DNA of 64,000 nucleotides from Nageia nagi (GCA_050084985.1 JBITNC010000001.1:127224001-127288000); one strand, 5' to 3'. Counted from the stretch's first letter, positions 1 to 11,902 are shown. Program-made: numbers and translations. Notes: a model not told the origin generated them from the sequence alone.

Positions 1-320
1 ATTTTTGTAGTATGTACAACCATTCGTTATATCATATCTTTTAGTGAATCGAGTTCCTTCATAATATTTATTTCTTCTTATCATGATGAGGATGTATCAT
101 GCCTTATCATGGTGTATGATGCCTTTCTACCATTGATGTACTCTTTTGATCTTTCAAATGAATTCTTGAATTAATCTTGGGATCTTTTTTAACAAGATCA
201 CCTTCTCCTTTCTTGCTTTTTGATCTAATAATCATGTATGATCAACTACGCAAGAAAGATACATTGGTATGCAAGAATAGTCCCAAGGGTTTATAAGCAC
301 ATTCCAATATGATCAACTTA
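1..320. other. Flank of a decayed retroelement, not assigned
   Basis: AT-rich sequence with no long open frame. It lies to the left of a primer-binding-site-like motif read on the minus strand, so it may be the internal part of a decayed minus-strand LTR element. I see no gag or pol motif in it. Confidence 0.25.
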
Positions 321-332
321 GCTCTTATACTA
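321..332 (-). other. Possible degenerate tRNA-iMet primer binding site
   Basis: The complement reads TAGTATAAGAGC, 10 of 12 matches to the plant LTR-element primer binding site TGGTATCAGAGC. The next TG on its right (334) would be the edge of a 5' LTR of a minus-strand element. Confidence 0.4.
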
Positions 333-333
333 A

Positions 334-1160
334 TGTGATCCGTAAAATCTAGTAGTTTATGACTTTCTAGACTCACCACATATAAATTATTCACACCTAT
401 ACTCTAAGTGCTTGCAATTCAAAATAAGAAATCTTGAGTATGAAAATTAAAGAAATTATCAAGCAATCAATTTTGCCAACTCAAGTGCAAGTAAAGAGAG
501 AGAAAACATCATGATAGGAAACACAAAGATTTACCCTAGGGAACTAGAGTATCCAACGATAAACCTAATAATTAAAAACCTCTTTTAAATTAATGATGGA
601 AGATTACAATCAACCTTCCTCCCAAAAATATAATAAATTTATCATCGAAAAGAACACAATTTAATTTCTACGAACTTCAATAAAAATCTCATAAAATTCT
701 AAACTCAACCAACAAAATTACTCAACTATTCCTCTTCTATCTATACTCTTCTCCTTTTAATTTCACTTCTACTAAAAGATTTCTTCTCAACATCGATGCT
801 TCTCTACCCCTTTAGAGCCTCTTTTTATAAGATTGAAGGACCAAAAGATTACAAAGGACCTAATCACACATTGCCTTCCTTGTTTGAATTTATATGTGTA
901 TTTTCACCTAACAAAGCACCAAATACATGCCTCCTATGTTTGGACATTTTGACACGCTATAAACAATGAATCGGGCTTTGAAAATAAACAGACACCAAAA
1001 CAATGTCAAATACCATCTAAAATGAGTAGTGGGCGGTTCCAATATCATCGCGCCACATGGTAGTCAAAAATCAATGCACTTAACTTAAAATGTTGTCAAA
1101 TAGTCTCTATGGGCCTAATATGAGTACAAATAGCGTCAAGTAAGAAATCACATATAAAAA
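334..1160 (-). repeat. Probable decayed LTR, right end uncertain
   Basis: This follows the primer-binding-like motif at 321-332. On the minus strand it has a TATA-like TATAAAAAGAG near 820-832, which suits an LTR promoter. No second LTR copy is visible in the window, so the right boundary is a guess and the family is unknown. Confidence 0.3.
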
Positions 1161-1471
1161 ATTATATAAACATATATTTAAATCCACAAGCATGGATTTC
1201 TTTTATATATATACATTTCTATAATTAATCAATATTTGTACAAGCAATGGTGAGTTAGTACATACTCTTCTTAACTATAATAAAATATAGTAATCAATTA
1301 TATATTATCTTTAAAAATATTTTAGGTGTAGATTTTATATTGGTTTGAATGTGTAAATTTTATCACGTTTTATTAGGAAGTTGAAAAAGTGAAATGTAAA
1401 CTATTCATATAGAAAGTCCTTTTCACTTTTAATAATATTAAATTAAAAATATATTTAGAAAATGTGAGAAA
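1161..1471. other. AT-rich spacer, nothing recognised
   Basis: Low-complexity A/T-rich DNA without convincing coding potential or a recognisable repeat boundary. Confidence 0.5.
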
Positions 1472-1720
1472 TATCAATCTCAAAGTGTATATCTTATATA
1501 GCTTTATATATTATATAAAAAATATTAAATAAAAATAAGAAAAAAATATAAATAAGGATGTAATAAATATCACACAAAAATATTATTTATAAAAAATATA
1601 TAATAAATATAATTAAATATGAAATAACAATTAAATATGAAAAATAATATGAATTAATTTTCACTATTCATTTATATAAGTTATAATTGTGGATCATTTT
1701 TAATCATTTGATTATTGTTA
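1472..1720 (+). repeat. Direct repeat, uninterrupted copy
   Basis: Roughly 210 bases from ATCAATCTC onward closely match 2825-3037. The last ~40 bases (TTATAATTGTGGATC and onward) match sequence just right of 22138. This copy therefore shows the site as it was before the 19-kb gypsy insertion. The identity of the repeat itself is unknown. Confidence 0.65.
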
Positions 1721-1915
1721 ACATGTGGTAAATAAGCTCTCTATCTTCTCTTCATCTCACGATTATAAAAATATATATTCAAATCCTTCAAATAGATGAT
1801 CAATATTTTATTTCACTAGTTTAGATATATTAAAGATATATCTACTAGTATAGATATCTTAAATATATATCTACAAAATGCTAAGAAGTATTAATCTTGA
1901 GGTGTTATTATTTTT

Positions 1916-2037
1916 GGAAAATGACCAAAATACCCTTATAATTTATCATAATTATGAAAGTATCTCTACTTTTTTAATAATTACGAAAATGCCTTTGTAA
2001 TCTTTTTTTAAAATATTAAAATAAGAATTCTAATTAC
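1916..2037 (+). repeat. Left terminal inverted repeat
   Basis: Pairs with 2434-2553 in inverted orientation with scattered substitutions and a few single-base gaps. Confidence 0.65.
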
Positions 2038-2068
2038 ATCAAATAAATATTATAGATGGAGTATTTAT

Positions 2069-2383
2069 TTGCAGGTAAAGGAAAAGGAAATTGCTTTGTA
2101 TTGTTATTTCAAAATGCTCGGCTGTAGAGGATCTCACATGTTTCGAAAAATATTGATTGCTTTAGACACAAGTATACATGGTGGGTTTTCAGCACAAGGC
2201 GATAGTTGGGTTAACAACATGAGGCAAGAGCTGGATTACTTATCATGTAGGATGAGGAATCTTATCATTACTATTGGTGGTAAGATCCCAGCTGAGAGAG
2301 CAATAGAAAGAGGCTTGCAAATTGCAACATTGGGTTTGGAAGAGATGCCATTAGAGGAAAGAATGAAAGATTCTATATCATAA
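2069..2383 (+). CDS. Hypothetical 104-codon open frame inside the inverted-repeat element
   Basis: Open frame with a mixed, protein-like composition, unlike the A/T-rich sequence around it. I do not recognise the family. The residues include [10 protein letters not shown] and a C-terminal stretch rich in Glu, Met and Leu. The frame begins at TTG rather than ATG, and TATTTGCAG just at its start looks like a 3' splice acceptor. An internal exon captured from a host gene is therefore more likely than a complete gene. It ends at TAA just before the right inverted repeat. No promoter or intact gene structure is visible, and chance openness cannot be excluded. Confidence 0.35.
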   Translation: MQVKEKEIALYCYFKMLGCRGSHMFRKILIALDTSIHGGFSAQGDSWVNNMRQELDYLSCRMRNLIITIGGKIPAERAIERGLQIATLGLEEMPLEERMKDSIS

Positions 2384-2433
2384 TTGATTCACCCAAGCGA
2401 TACGACATCGTGAACCCTCGCTAAAAATGAGCT

Positions 2434-2553
2434 GTGACTTGGAATTTTTATTTTAATATATTTTAAAAGGTGAAGGGGAATTTTTGTAATTATTAAAAAT
2501 AGGGGTATTTTCATAATTATGATAAATTATAGAGGAATTTTGGTAATTTTCAC
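2434..2553 (-). repeat. Right terminal inverted repeat
   Basis: Inverted partner of 1916-2037. Confidence 0.65.
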
Positions 2554-2824
2554 TTTCTTTTTGCGTAATTGAATTTGAGAATTTTGATTAATGCTATTGG
2601 TATTTATATAGTTCTTAATTTTTTTGCCAACTACTAATTATTTTCTTTTAAATATATTTTTTTACATGTCGGTTAATATTTTTTAAAAATAATTTTTAAA
2701 GTCGATTAATATATTTTTTAAATTGATTATATTTTTTTAAATGTTAACGATGTGATATTTGAGTGTTTTTCCTCCCCCAATTGCCATTGTAGAATGCCTC
2801 TCAGCGTAATAAAACTTCAAAAGG

Positions 2825-3037
2825 TATCAATCTCAAGATGTCTATCTTAAATAGCTTTATACATTACATAAATATAATCAAATAAAAATACAAAAAAAAT
2901 ATAAATAAAGATGCAATAAATATTACATAAAAATATTATTTATAAAAGATATATAATAAATACCATGTAACAATAATTAAATATGAAACAACAATTAAAT
3001 ATGAAAAAATTGTGAATTAATTTTGATTATTTATTTA
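2825..3037 (+). repeat. Direct repeat, second copy, left part (interrupted)
   Basis: Matches 1472-1680 in the same orientation. It stops exactly where the gypsy LTR begins, and the match resumes at about 22139 on the far side of that element. Confidence 0.65.
3033..3037 (+). repeat. Target-site duplication ATTTA, left copy
   Basis: Identical to 22134-22138, directly flanking the outer gypsy element. Confidence 0.6.
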
Positions 3038-4434
3038 TGTAATGTCTCCATTTTTAGGTGTTTTTCCCATTTCACCTTTGATAAATAGAAACATTAATTT
3101 AGGTTTGATATTATCTATTTTTGTAAGTTTTAGCCAAATGATGTAAATTCTACTTAGAGATTTAGTTAAAAGCTCTAATTATAGAATAAATAGCCCTTTT
3201 ATTTATTTATTGCATTTAGTTAAGTACCTAAATGCCAATAATGATGTATTTGTAATACCAAGATAATTATATTTATAAATATAATATTAGTCTCTCTAAA
3301 AGAAGCATTGCATATTTTTAGCCTTGATAGTTGTAATATTGGCATTACATGTATTGCTAGTCATTAGTGCTCTCCTCTTTGAGGTAGAGCATCCCCCTAG
3401 GTGATCGCATCAACTGCAAGACATCATTAAGAGCTCTAAGGTTGGACATGACACTACAAACAAGGATTAGACATCCTAAGGAAAGTGGATAGCTTCCAAG
3501 CATAGATGTTGGACATTTGAGCATCCTAAGGTCCCACATCACCCTCCTTGGTACTTGGACCCATGGCTTTGAATCTTGATGCCAAGGTACTTCGACATCA
3601 TACCCTCTTGGATGCATTCCTGTACTGTTAGATGTAATCACACTTACCCTAAGGCTCCCTATCTTGGATGTTGTAAACATGAGCACACAAATCATACATC
3701 TCCACTGTTGGATCAACTCAATGTAAGATTAGAAGAGAGATTACATTGCCTATAAAAGGATGACTCATGGACATTCCAAAACATATGATTATTGCTTATT
3801 AAACACCTTTTATTGTATTGAGTGTGAGAACTCTATCTTCACCACTTAAAGCAACTTGCATTTGAGGTCTTAAGGTGATAGGAAGTTAGCCTCAAGCTTA
3901 ATCCAAAATTCTTGAGAGGAATATAGTCAATTCCATCACATAGTTGTAGGAAATTCTTGGACTTGACCTTGCCATTGCTACGATTGGGGAAGCCCTAAAG
4001 TTATCCAACATAACCCTATTGGAGGAAATTTCAATACAAGCTCCTTAGGTCAAAAATGAATTCATGTAATTATGTTATTCTCTTATTTATCAATGTATTA
4101 TATTTTTTTGATATTTTTTGTTGTAACTATCCTATTATTCTAGAAGTTGGATTTAGAAGCATGATTGCATTGTTAAAATACTATTTTTCCTTCCTTGTTG
4201 CAATGTTAGATTTGGAGTGTTATTTTCAAAGTTAAATATTATCTAAGTCTCATTATGCATTCATTGGATAACTAAAGATATTTTTGCATGTTCATACTTG
4301 TGTTTTCTCAATTTAGCTAGATGTTGGATTTATTTATGCATTTTGAGTTAAATTGGATAAATTTGGAGCTAGAAGGTAAACATCCCTCTCCTATGGCACA
4401 TTTGAGCATGATCAACTAGTTTGGTACCATCATA
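3038..4434 (+). repeat. Gypsy-1 5' LTR
   Basis: Begins TGTAATGTCTCC and has a TATA-like CCTATAAAAGG near 3750. It matches the split 3' LTR (12277-12816 plus 21279-22133) and, inverted, 5244-6754 and 8616-10927. An open frame on the opposite strand inside it (3357-3716) is not coding. Confidence 0.8.
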
Positions 4435-4435
4435 A

Positions 4436-4447
4436 TGGTATTGGAGT
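4436..4447 (+). other. Gypsy-1 primer binding site
   Basis: TGGTATTGGAGT immediately after the 5' LTR resembles TGGTATCAGAGC, the initiator tRNA-Met complement used by chromoviruses and copia elements. Confidence 0.65.
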
Positions 4448-5243
4448 CTTGATTATGTCATCCTATTGGAAGCAAGGGAATCACACACGAAGGATTTTAT
4501 TATTTAAGTTGAAGAGCTAAGATCTTACCTTGGTTGTTGGGCAAGAATTACAAGAGAGTAAAGAATCTATTATAGAAGTTGTTAAAGGAGATTTTTGAAG
4601 GAGATTACTAAAATCATTGTGTTATCAGTTCACAGAGATATTTTGTTGGAATCATAGTGGTATTTATTGAGAAGATCTTGCCCTTTTCTATTAGGTAAAA
4701 AGGAGGAGTTATTGAAGAGTTCTTATTGTCCTCTTGGGATATCTAGAGTTAGCATCATAATGGAATATACTTGAGATCATAATGGTAATTTTTTAGGAGT
4801 ATTTACTAGATCTAGATCTCACCCTTTTGGTAAGTCATTGGGTACTTTTTGGTCATAATTTTGAAGTTTGAATCCTCAAGGAGAATCGTCTAGCTTAATA
4901 AGGTACATTTTCATAATTTTAACATTTTTCTATCAAGTTTGAATTCATTGGGTTAATATTGCTATTGGAAGTGAGATGTTGGATGTGTAAGAGGCTCAAT
5001 TTGCTATGAGTTCACAAAATTCATCCATTAGAGGTTGAACATATAAGTTACTAGCCTAATTTGTTACATAAACTCATTTGGATAAGGTTTTAACAGACTT
5101 GCCTACTACCACTATGGGTGATTGGGGTAGAGAAGTTGAGTTGAAGCTAGAAAAAGTACTATACTTATGCAGTCATGTAATTATTGGTATAAAAAAGGAA
5201 TCACCCAAGATAATAATTGTAATCAATGATAAAGAAAAGAAAT
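4448..5243 (+). pseudogene. Gypsy-1 5' leader and gag remnant (left part)
   Basis: Lies between the primer binding site and the nested minus-strand element. Its first ~500 bases look like untranslated leader. From about 4980 there are short coding-like stretches, ending in a Lys/Glu-rich frame at 5215-5243. That frame continues across the insertion at 10933 (DKEKKLDE, then a stop, then LKRYEKR). This continuity supports a gag-type coding region cut by the insertion. It is full of stops and no domain is identifiable. Confidence 0.5.
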
Positions 5244-6754
5244 TATGATGAGCTATTCTAGGGCTCACTCCTCAAGTGTACCCTAGGATAGGGACATTTG
5301 GCTTCTAGCTTTCAAATTGGTCAAAATAAGCTCAAACATGTACAAAATATACAACGACTTGCTTGGAATGAAAGATATAAAATCAAAATTATAGAAAATA
5401 CCTTCAAACCTAATGTTTAACTATAATGAGCAATTACGAAATTAATATAAGCAAATGTATCTAGTATTCCAATGACTTGATTAGGAAGTGAAATGGTACT
5501 TCAATACTACAAAAATGCTCCATAAACCTAATGTCCTAATTGGAGAGCCAAAATATATGTTAAGTAGTGAAAATATCACTCCAAATTCAACATTGAACTT
5601 AGGGAGAAAAATAGAGATTTCGAGTAATGTAAAACTACTCCAAAACTTAACATTCAAGCATAGAGAGACAAATAACAATATTTTGACAACAAAATGTAAT
5701 TGTATTTGAGATAACAAGAATAAAGCAATTACAATATTTCTATCAACCTAAGGAGTTTGTACCAAGAATATATCTGATAGAGTTATTTTGGATGGCTCTA
5801 GGGTCTCACCAATCCCAAAAGTAGTGAGGTAAGACCAAGTCGCCTCTACAACAATTGTGATGGAACCAATAGCGTACCTCTCAACATGGTTAGAGTAAGT
5901 TCAAGGGTTAGCCTCCTTTTCCTAGATATCTCAAATGCAAGTCAACCCACAAGTGGCAAAGATAGAGTCTCCACTCAATCCAAAATAAAAGGATTTAATA
6001 AAAAATTCAACTTATCCCATAATGACTATGAGTTCTCCTTTTATAGGTAAGGGTGATCATCTTCTAATATTGCATTGAGATGATCCGAATGTGGAGATAT
6101 GTGATCCATGTGCTCATGTATGCAACATCTAATATGAGGAGACTTGGGATAGATGAAATCACATCTAAGGATCGGGAATACCAACATCTAAGAGAGGGTG
6201 ATGCTAGAGCATCTCGTGATAAGTGTCTTAGGTTCATGTACCTAGAAGGGCCAACATGGGGTCTTGGGATGCTCCCATATCCAACATCCATGCTCAAGGA
6301 TCATCCATTTGCCTCAATATTACCAACACCTAGTTCGAAGTACAACATCCATCCTTAGAGTTCCAAATAACCTTGTAGTTGATGCAATCACTTAGGGGAT
6401 GCTTTACCTCAAAGAGAGGAACACTAATGACTAGAGATACATTTAATACCGATATCATAATTATCAAGGTCAAAATATGCAACACCTCTTATAATGAGAC
6501 TAATATTACATTTACAATTATAATTACCTTGGTATTACAAATATAATAATATTGATATTTTAATATTTCAAATAAATATAAATAAATAAATAAAAGGGCC
6601 CTTTATTTCATAATTAGAGCTTTTTTAAGTCTCTAAGTGGAATTCATAGCATTTTGATCAAACTTTACAATAATAGACAAAATCACTCCTAAATTAATGT
6701 TCTCATTTATCAAAGGTGAGATGGGGAAAACACCTAAAAAATGGGGATATTACA
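5244..6754 (-). repeat. Gypsy-2 3' LTR (minus strand)
   Basis: The reverse complement begins TGTAATATCCCC and follows the gypsy-1 LTR throughout, including a TATA-like CCTATAAAAGG near 6038. It contains only two or three units of the ~61-bp repeat (about 5400-5600). The open frames 5481-5717, 5488-5709, 6064-6297 and 6080-6358 fall within this LTR and are not genes. Confidence 0.75.
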
Positions 6755-8602
6755 AGTTTATGCTTCCCAAATTGCTTTTTCCCAAACAAGTCAAAAAATT
6801 CCTCAATCTAAAACTAAGTATAACATTCCATTTTGTTTCCAATGAAAGTTATTCCCACTTTCATGGTGTTATTCCAAAATCAAAGACAAATATGTGTGCA
6901 AAGAATGACATTAATACAATTCTAATTTCTTGACATCATGCAAGGATGCCCAAAAATATCATAAAGTGACCATGTTGCACCAAATAAATCTTCTAAAAAT
7001 ATCTTCAAACTATGTATGTAACATCTCTTAGTAGAAAACATGCATGAATAATAGTGGAATAATTGCTCCAAGATGATGTTAATACTTCTCAATACAATTC
7101 AGATATGTCCTCAATGTTTTCTATATTTTCAAATGCTTTGCATAGGCTTGATGTAGTGTGAGCAATGGTAATAAGTGTACCCCAATCTAAGTTATATCCT
7201 AGTGGGATTGGTTGTGAATCACTTCCTAGCTCTCCAAAACCTTTTTGGTCATCATAACTAAGCATGGGAATGTCTGAATTGATTTTCATTAGGTAAAATT
7301 TCATGTCAAGAGTCTTCTTATATGCCTAGCTCTTTTACATTATTCACAAATAATCTTCCATTATTTCCCAAGTATGTGACCATGTGAATTGGTTGGTCTT
7401 CTTTATTATCCAATGTATTTAAAATATTATTGTTATTAATTTTAGAGTTACCATAATACCTTAGGAATATATCCTTTTGAGTGTTCCATGATCCCATATA
7501 AGGAAAACATTGCTTTTGTGAGGGGACGTTATCTCCATGAGTCTTCATATTGCTAGAATGATCAATATATTTATCCTCTCTCATTTTGGTGGTTATTATC
7601 TTGAATCTTCTTTGGATCCTCAAAAATAACACGAAGAGATTTTAAGTATCCTTCATATTCATCATTAGCAACATTATGTTCTTGACTAGATGTATCTTCA
7701 TTATCACGAGTCCCATTAACACATTTTTTGAGTAGACTTTCATTACTATGACATTATAAAAATTGAAAAAATGGAATTGATCTTTGAAGAATTATGATCG
7801 TTTGTTGTATTCCATTAATATCTCTTCTTTTATCTCAATTGGTAGGTCAAGTCTTCATTCTACATGGTGAATGAATTACTGAAGAGGCATTCTGACTCTT
7901 TTAATGTTCTCTAGATGGGATGTACGATAGTCAAAAGTATAAGTGCATAAATGATCATCATTTGGATTGAAATATGAATGGGTTAAGTTCTAATCCATCA
8001 TTTGGCATAAATTTTCTCAAAACTTTAAATTTAGTGCATAGTTTCCAAAAATACACCTTATCACTCCTATTTTATTTTGCTTGTCAAAATAAATAAATAA
8101 ACTTTTCTATGACTCCTAGAAATAATTTTTATTTTTCCTAATGATAAAAAAAAATATTTTTGTATTTTCCAAAGATTTTTCTTCCCTTATTACTCTTAAA
8201 AATAAATAAAATAAAATATTTTTGTATTTTCTCCTTATTTCTCCTATTTAGAAATAATTAAAATATGAAATACTCAAATTACTCAAACCTAGAATTTTAT
8301 TCCTATCATGATCGAATGGGTTAGTCAAATCCTGAACCTATGGGTTATGGCCCCAAAGAGCAAACTCTGAATTGGGGTGTGTCCTCTTAAAGCTCAACAT
8401 CCACTCACATAACCTGAATAATGCCAAGTTAATTCCAAATTTTGAAATTTAGCCAAGATACCAATCGTCCCACCTTCAAGGAAGGAATTTTTGCAAGCTT
8501 ATAATAAATTGAACCTCTTATACACCCAATGTCTCATTTGTAGCCTCATATTTCGAATATAGTAGTAAGATTACTCCAACGTATCCTTCTTAAGCCTTCA
8601 TG
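6755..8602 (-). other. Gypsy-2 internal region without recognisable gag-pol
   Basis: About 1.85 kb between the two inverted LTRs. Minus-strand open frames of 104 codons (7318-7632) and 71 codons (7089-7304) are rich in Asn, Asp and Lys. I cannot relate them to gag, protease, RT, RNase H or integrase. The rest is AT-rich. It could be a degraded gag or unrelated filler, as in large retrotransposon derivatives. Confidence 0.45.
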
Positions 8603-8614
8603 GTGTAGATACCA
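8603..8614 (-). other. Gypsy-2 primer-binding-like site
   Basis: The complement, TGGTATCTACAC, sits at the LTR edge in the same TCATAATGGTAT context as the gypsy-1 site at 4430-4440. Only the first half matches initiator tRNA-Met well. Confidence 0.45.
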
Positions 8615-8615
8615 T

Positions 8616-10927
8616 TATGAAATTTAGTCAATATTAGCAAATTAACTCTCCTTTTTTCCAACATCCTCCTTGTAGTAACTTGTAGCTCCAAATTTGCTAG
8701 GAAATAGTGGCCAATATGTCTAATACCCCTACACCATTATCAATTCTTATCTTCCATGATGAAAATTAACCAATACTTATAAGTAATGTTGCTTGTGATG
8801 TAGTCCTAATACTCAATTAGCCTCAACAAACCAACATCCCACTTCAAGTGCTCCCAAAATGTAGTAAAAGCTTCAAAAATCCATCTAGTAACTCAACATT
8901 TGACCTCCAAGAACTTCAAAATATCAGGTGAGCCTCAAAATTTGTTTGAGAATGCCATGTTCACCTTAGAATGGTTCTAAAATGCAAATCCAACTTTAAA
9001 AGTGCCCTTAATATTCTAACATTTTACTCATAGTGAGATCATAATGTGGAACGAGCCTCCAAAGATGCTTTAGAATACCAATGTATAGCCTAAAATGATT
9101 TTAAAATGTAATAAGGTATCTAAAACTCCCTCCAAGACTCCAACATTTAGCTTGGAATGGTCTTGAAATGTTGAATGAACCTCAAAACACTCCCAGTATG
9201 CCAATGTCTACCTTTGGGTGGACTCAAAATGTATCATTAACCTTTAAAAACACTCATAACACCAATTTACATCTCCTAGATGGAGCTCATAAATGCCCTT
9301 AGTATGCCTATGTCTAGTCAACAATGGTACCAAAATTCAAGATAGGCCTCAAAATTATCCTAGTTGGCCAATGTCTCCCTCAAGTAGGTCCCAAAATGTA
9401 GAATAAGATACCAAAATGCCTTTAGAAATGCAACATACTCCTTATTAAGGCCTTAAAATGTTGAATGAGCCTCAAAATGGCTCCTAAAAAATCAACATTT
9501 AGCTTAAGGTTTCCTAGAATACCAATGTCTAGCTCTAGATGAGATCAAACTCTCTAGAAAATCCTTATTCCTTGTATGAACTAAGACTTTTAGAATGAAC
9601 TTAAAACTTGAAATAAAAAGTGCAAATTTTTTGAAAGTGTATCTTTTTAAGCCAAATCAACCTCCTCAATGCCTCAAAATTCAAAATTAGGGATAGAAAA
9701 TGCTTAACTACTTACCAAAAGGATGAGTTAGGGCTCCTAGATCTCCAATGTCTTGCACTAAATGTCTAGATCCAACTTTGCACATAGGTAGAAAAATAGA
9801 GATTCCAAGCAATGCAAAACTACTCCAAAACTTAATGTCCAAGCATAGAGAGACAAATAGCAATATTTTGATAATAAACTATAATTGTATTTGATATAGC
9901 AAGAATAAAGCAATTACGATATTTTTATCAACTTAAGAAGTTTGTGACTATCTCCAATAGGGTTATTTTGGATGGCTCCAAGGCCTCACCAATCCCAAAA
10001 GAAGCGAGGAAAGACCATGTCTCCTTTACAATAACTTTGATGTATCTAGCAATGTTCCTCTCAAGATGGCTAGAGTAATTTCAAGAGTAGCCTCCTATCC
10101 CCTTAATAACTCAAATGAAAGTCATCCCATAAGTGGAAAAGATAGAGTCTCCAATTAATCCAAAATAAAAGGGTTTAATAAAAAATTCAACATATCGCAT
10201 AATGGCTATGATTTCTCTTTTAATAGGTAAGGGTAATCATCTTTTAATCTTGCATTAATATGATCCAATGGTGGAGAGATTTGATCTATGTGATCATGTA
10301 TGTAATGTCTAAGATGAGGAGCCTTGGGATGGATGAAATCACATCTTAGGGCCAAGAATGCCAACATCTAAGAGGGGGTTATGCCAAAGCACCTTATGAT
10401 AAGTGCCATAGGTCCATATGCCTAGTATGGCTAATGTGGGATCTTGGGATGCTCCCATGCCCAACATCCATGATCAAGGGTTATCCACTTACCTCGAGAT
10501 TACCAACACCCAGTTTGAAGTGCCACATCCATTCTTGAAGCTCGACCTTGTAGTTGGTGCATTCACCTAGGGGAAGCTCTACCTCAAAGAGAGGAGCACT
10601 AATGATTAGAGATACATTTAATATCAATATTATAATCATCAAGGCCAAAATATGCAATACCTCTTTTAATGAGATTAATATTGAATTTACAATTATAATT
10701 GTCATGGTATTACAAATACAACATTATTAGCATTTTAGTATTTAAACTAAATGTAAATAAATAAATAAAAGGGTAATTTGTTCTATAATTAGAGATTTAT
10801 TAAGTTTTTAAGTGGAATTTACAATATTTTGATCAATTATACAATAATAGATAAAATCACTTGTAAATTAATTTTCCCATTTATCAAAGGTGAAATGAGG
10901 AAAACACCTAAAAATGGTACCATTACA
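8616..10927 (-). repeat. Gypsy-2 5' LTR, enlarged by a tandem array
   Basis: The right part (about 9770-10927) aligns with the gypsy-2 3' LTR; the left edge (about 8616-8700) resembles the LTR end in the other copies (CTTGTAGCTCCAAATTTG). In between lies a degenerate ~61-bp tandem array. This makes the LTR about 2.3 kb, against 1.4-1.5 kb for its relatives. Confidence 0.65.
8750..9545 (-). repeat. Degenerate ~61-bp tandem array within an LTR
   Basis: The motif AGCCTCAAAATG, or variants, recurs at about 8931, 9053, 9112, 9178, 9241, 9346, 9408 and 9469, a spacing near 61 or a multiple. Units share the pattern CCTCAAAATG, CCAATGTCTAGC, AAAATGTTGAATGAG. The units are clearly diverged. A weaker version extends to the left and is also present in the partner LTR. 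Confidence 0.7.
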
Positions 10928-10932
10928 AAAAT

Positions 10933-11554
10933 TAGATGAATAATTGAAGAGATACGAGAAGAGATTTGACAAATACAAGAAGGTCGTGGATTTCATAACA
11001 TTCCTAGATATCATAGGATAAATAGATTTAATGAGGTTAGTACCATAAGAGCACAAGGAAAAGGAGGTTCCAAAACCCTAAGAAGCTCTCAACTCAACCA
11101 AAACCATAAAAAACCCCTTACTAACCTACTTTTTTCCTTAAAGGGAAAGGAAAAAGAAATAACTATCTTGACAAAATGGGGTGACATGGACCTAATCGAA
11201 TGGGAAGAAATTTTGATGGTCACCCAATTGCAAGAACATGAATGTTGTTAGAGAAATTAGAACATTTTGAAGGTACACTCTCTTATCCTCATCTACAAAT
11301 AATGATTGAAGCTTTTTGAAGCACCAAGAAATTATATCTGTACATGGCTAGTGAAAAAATGTATTTGGTAGAAGTCCTTACCATAATGGAGGCAAAAGCA
11401 AAGAAACCTATAAGTCTAGTAGAAACAAAACATAAGGAACATCCATAAGATACACACCTAACATTCCCCTACCATGTGAAAGAGACACCGATAACTCAGA
11501 AGGGAAACACAAAACATCATCTTATCAGACAAACCTAACCTACAAGTTCACTAT
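10933..11554 (+). pseudogene. Gypsy-1 gag and deleted pol remnant (right part)
   Basis: Continues the Lys/Glu-rich frame from 5243 with many stops. Later fragments (MDLIEWEEIL near 11186) look protein-coding but I cannot assign them. Protease, RT, RNase H and the integrase core are not found, so a large internal deletion separates gag from the integrase tail that follows. Confidence 0.45.
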
Positions 11555-11902
11555 TTGACACTAATGAAGAGAAAAATGGAAGTACTAATCTATCTGTGTA
11601 CCAAAAAAAAATTCAATGAACTAGAAGATTTTCCAAGATACTCAACACTATCTATTAGGAGAAAAGAGTTTAAAGTAGGGGAATATATGTACATAAACAT
11701 GAAACCATATATGTTATCCTCTAATAACCGAAGGAGAGCTAAAAGACATACGATAAATCACTATGGGCCTTTCAAAATCTTGAATATAGCAGAAAAGGAC
11801 CACTATGAGTTCCAATTACCTCTCAACACTAAGATGAATAAGATATTATGCGAATCATGTCTAAATAATTCCCTTGGTTTTGACATTCCACCCTTTGCAT
11901 AA
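11555..11902 (+). pseudogene. Gypsy-1 integrase C-terminal domain fragment
   Basis: A 115-codon open frame with the typical pattern after the catalytic core of gypsy integrases. It has FKVGEYMYINMK (positions 46-57), then HYGPFKIL and YEFQLP, matching the GPF/Y module region that contacts viral DNA and linker. The catalytic DDE core upstream is absent. The frame stops at TAA (11900-11902) and the chromodomain-like tail follows. Confidence 0.75.

Larger units (their letters stand above)
1916..2553. mobile_element. Short element with ~120-bp terminal inverted repeats
   Basis: The left arm (1916-2037) and the reverse complement of the right arm (2434-2553) align nearly end to end with few gaps. 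A shared core runs TTTATCATAATTATGAA. Long inverted repeats around a ~400-bp centre fit a non-autonomous DNA transposon (MITE or Mutator-like). I could not find a clear target-site duplication, so the superfamily is open. The centre holds an open frame (2069-2383) that may be a captured gene fragment. Confidence 0.65.
5244..10927 (-). mobile_element. Nested minus-strand gypsy relative (gypsy-2), non-autonomous
   Basis: Two inverted copies of the gypsy-1 LTR type (5244-6754 and 8616-10927) flank ~1.9 kb of internal sequence lacking recognisable gag or pol. A primer-binding-like motif lies beside the right LTR, and the sequence beside the left LTR aligns with the gypsy-1 polypurine region. The flanks are near-matching (GAAAT at 5239-5243, AAAAT at 10928-10932). 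Without it, the gag-like frame of gypsy-1 reads through. A deletion derivative mobilised in trans fits best. Confidence 0.7.

Noticed and set aside
3357-3716. 119-codon minus-strand open frame
   Set aside because: It lies antisense inside the gypsy-1 5' LTR, and other LTR copies do not keep it open.
5481-6358. Overlapping open frames on both strands (73-92 codons)
   Set aside because: All fall within the gypsy-2 LTR, overlap each other in opposite directions, and have no protein-family pattern.
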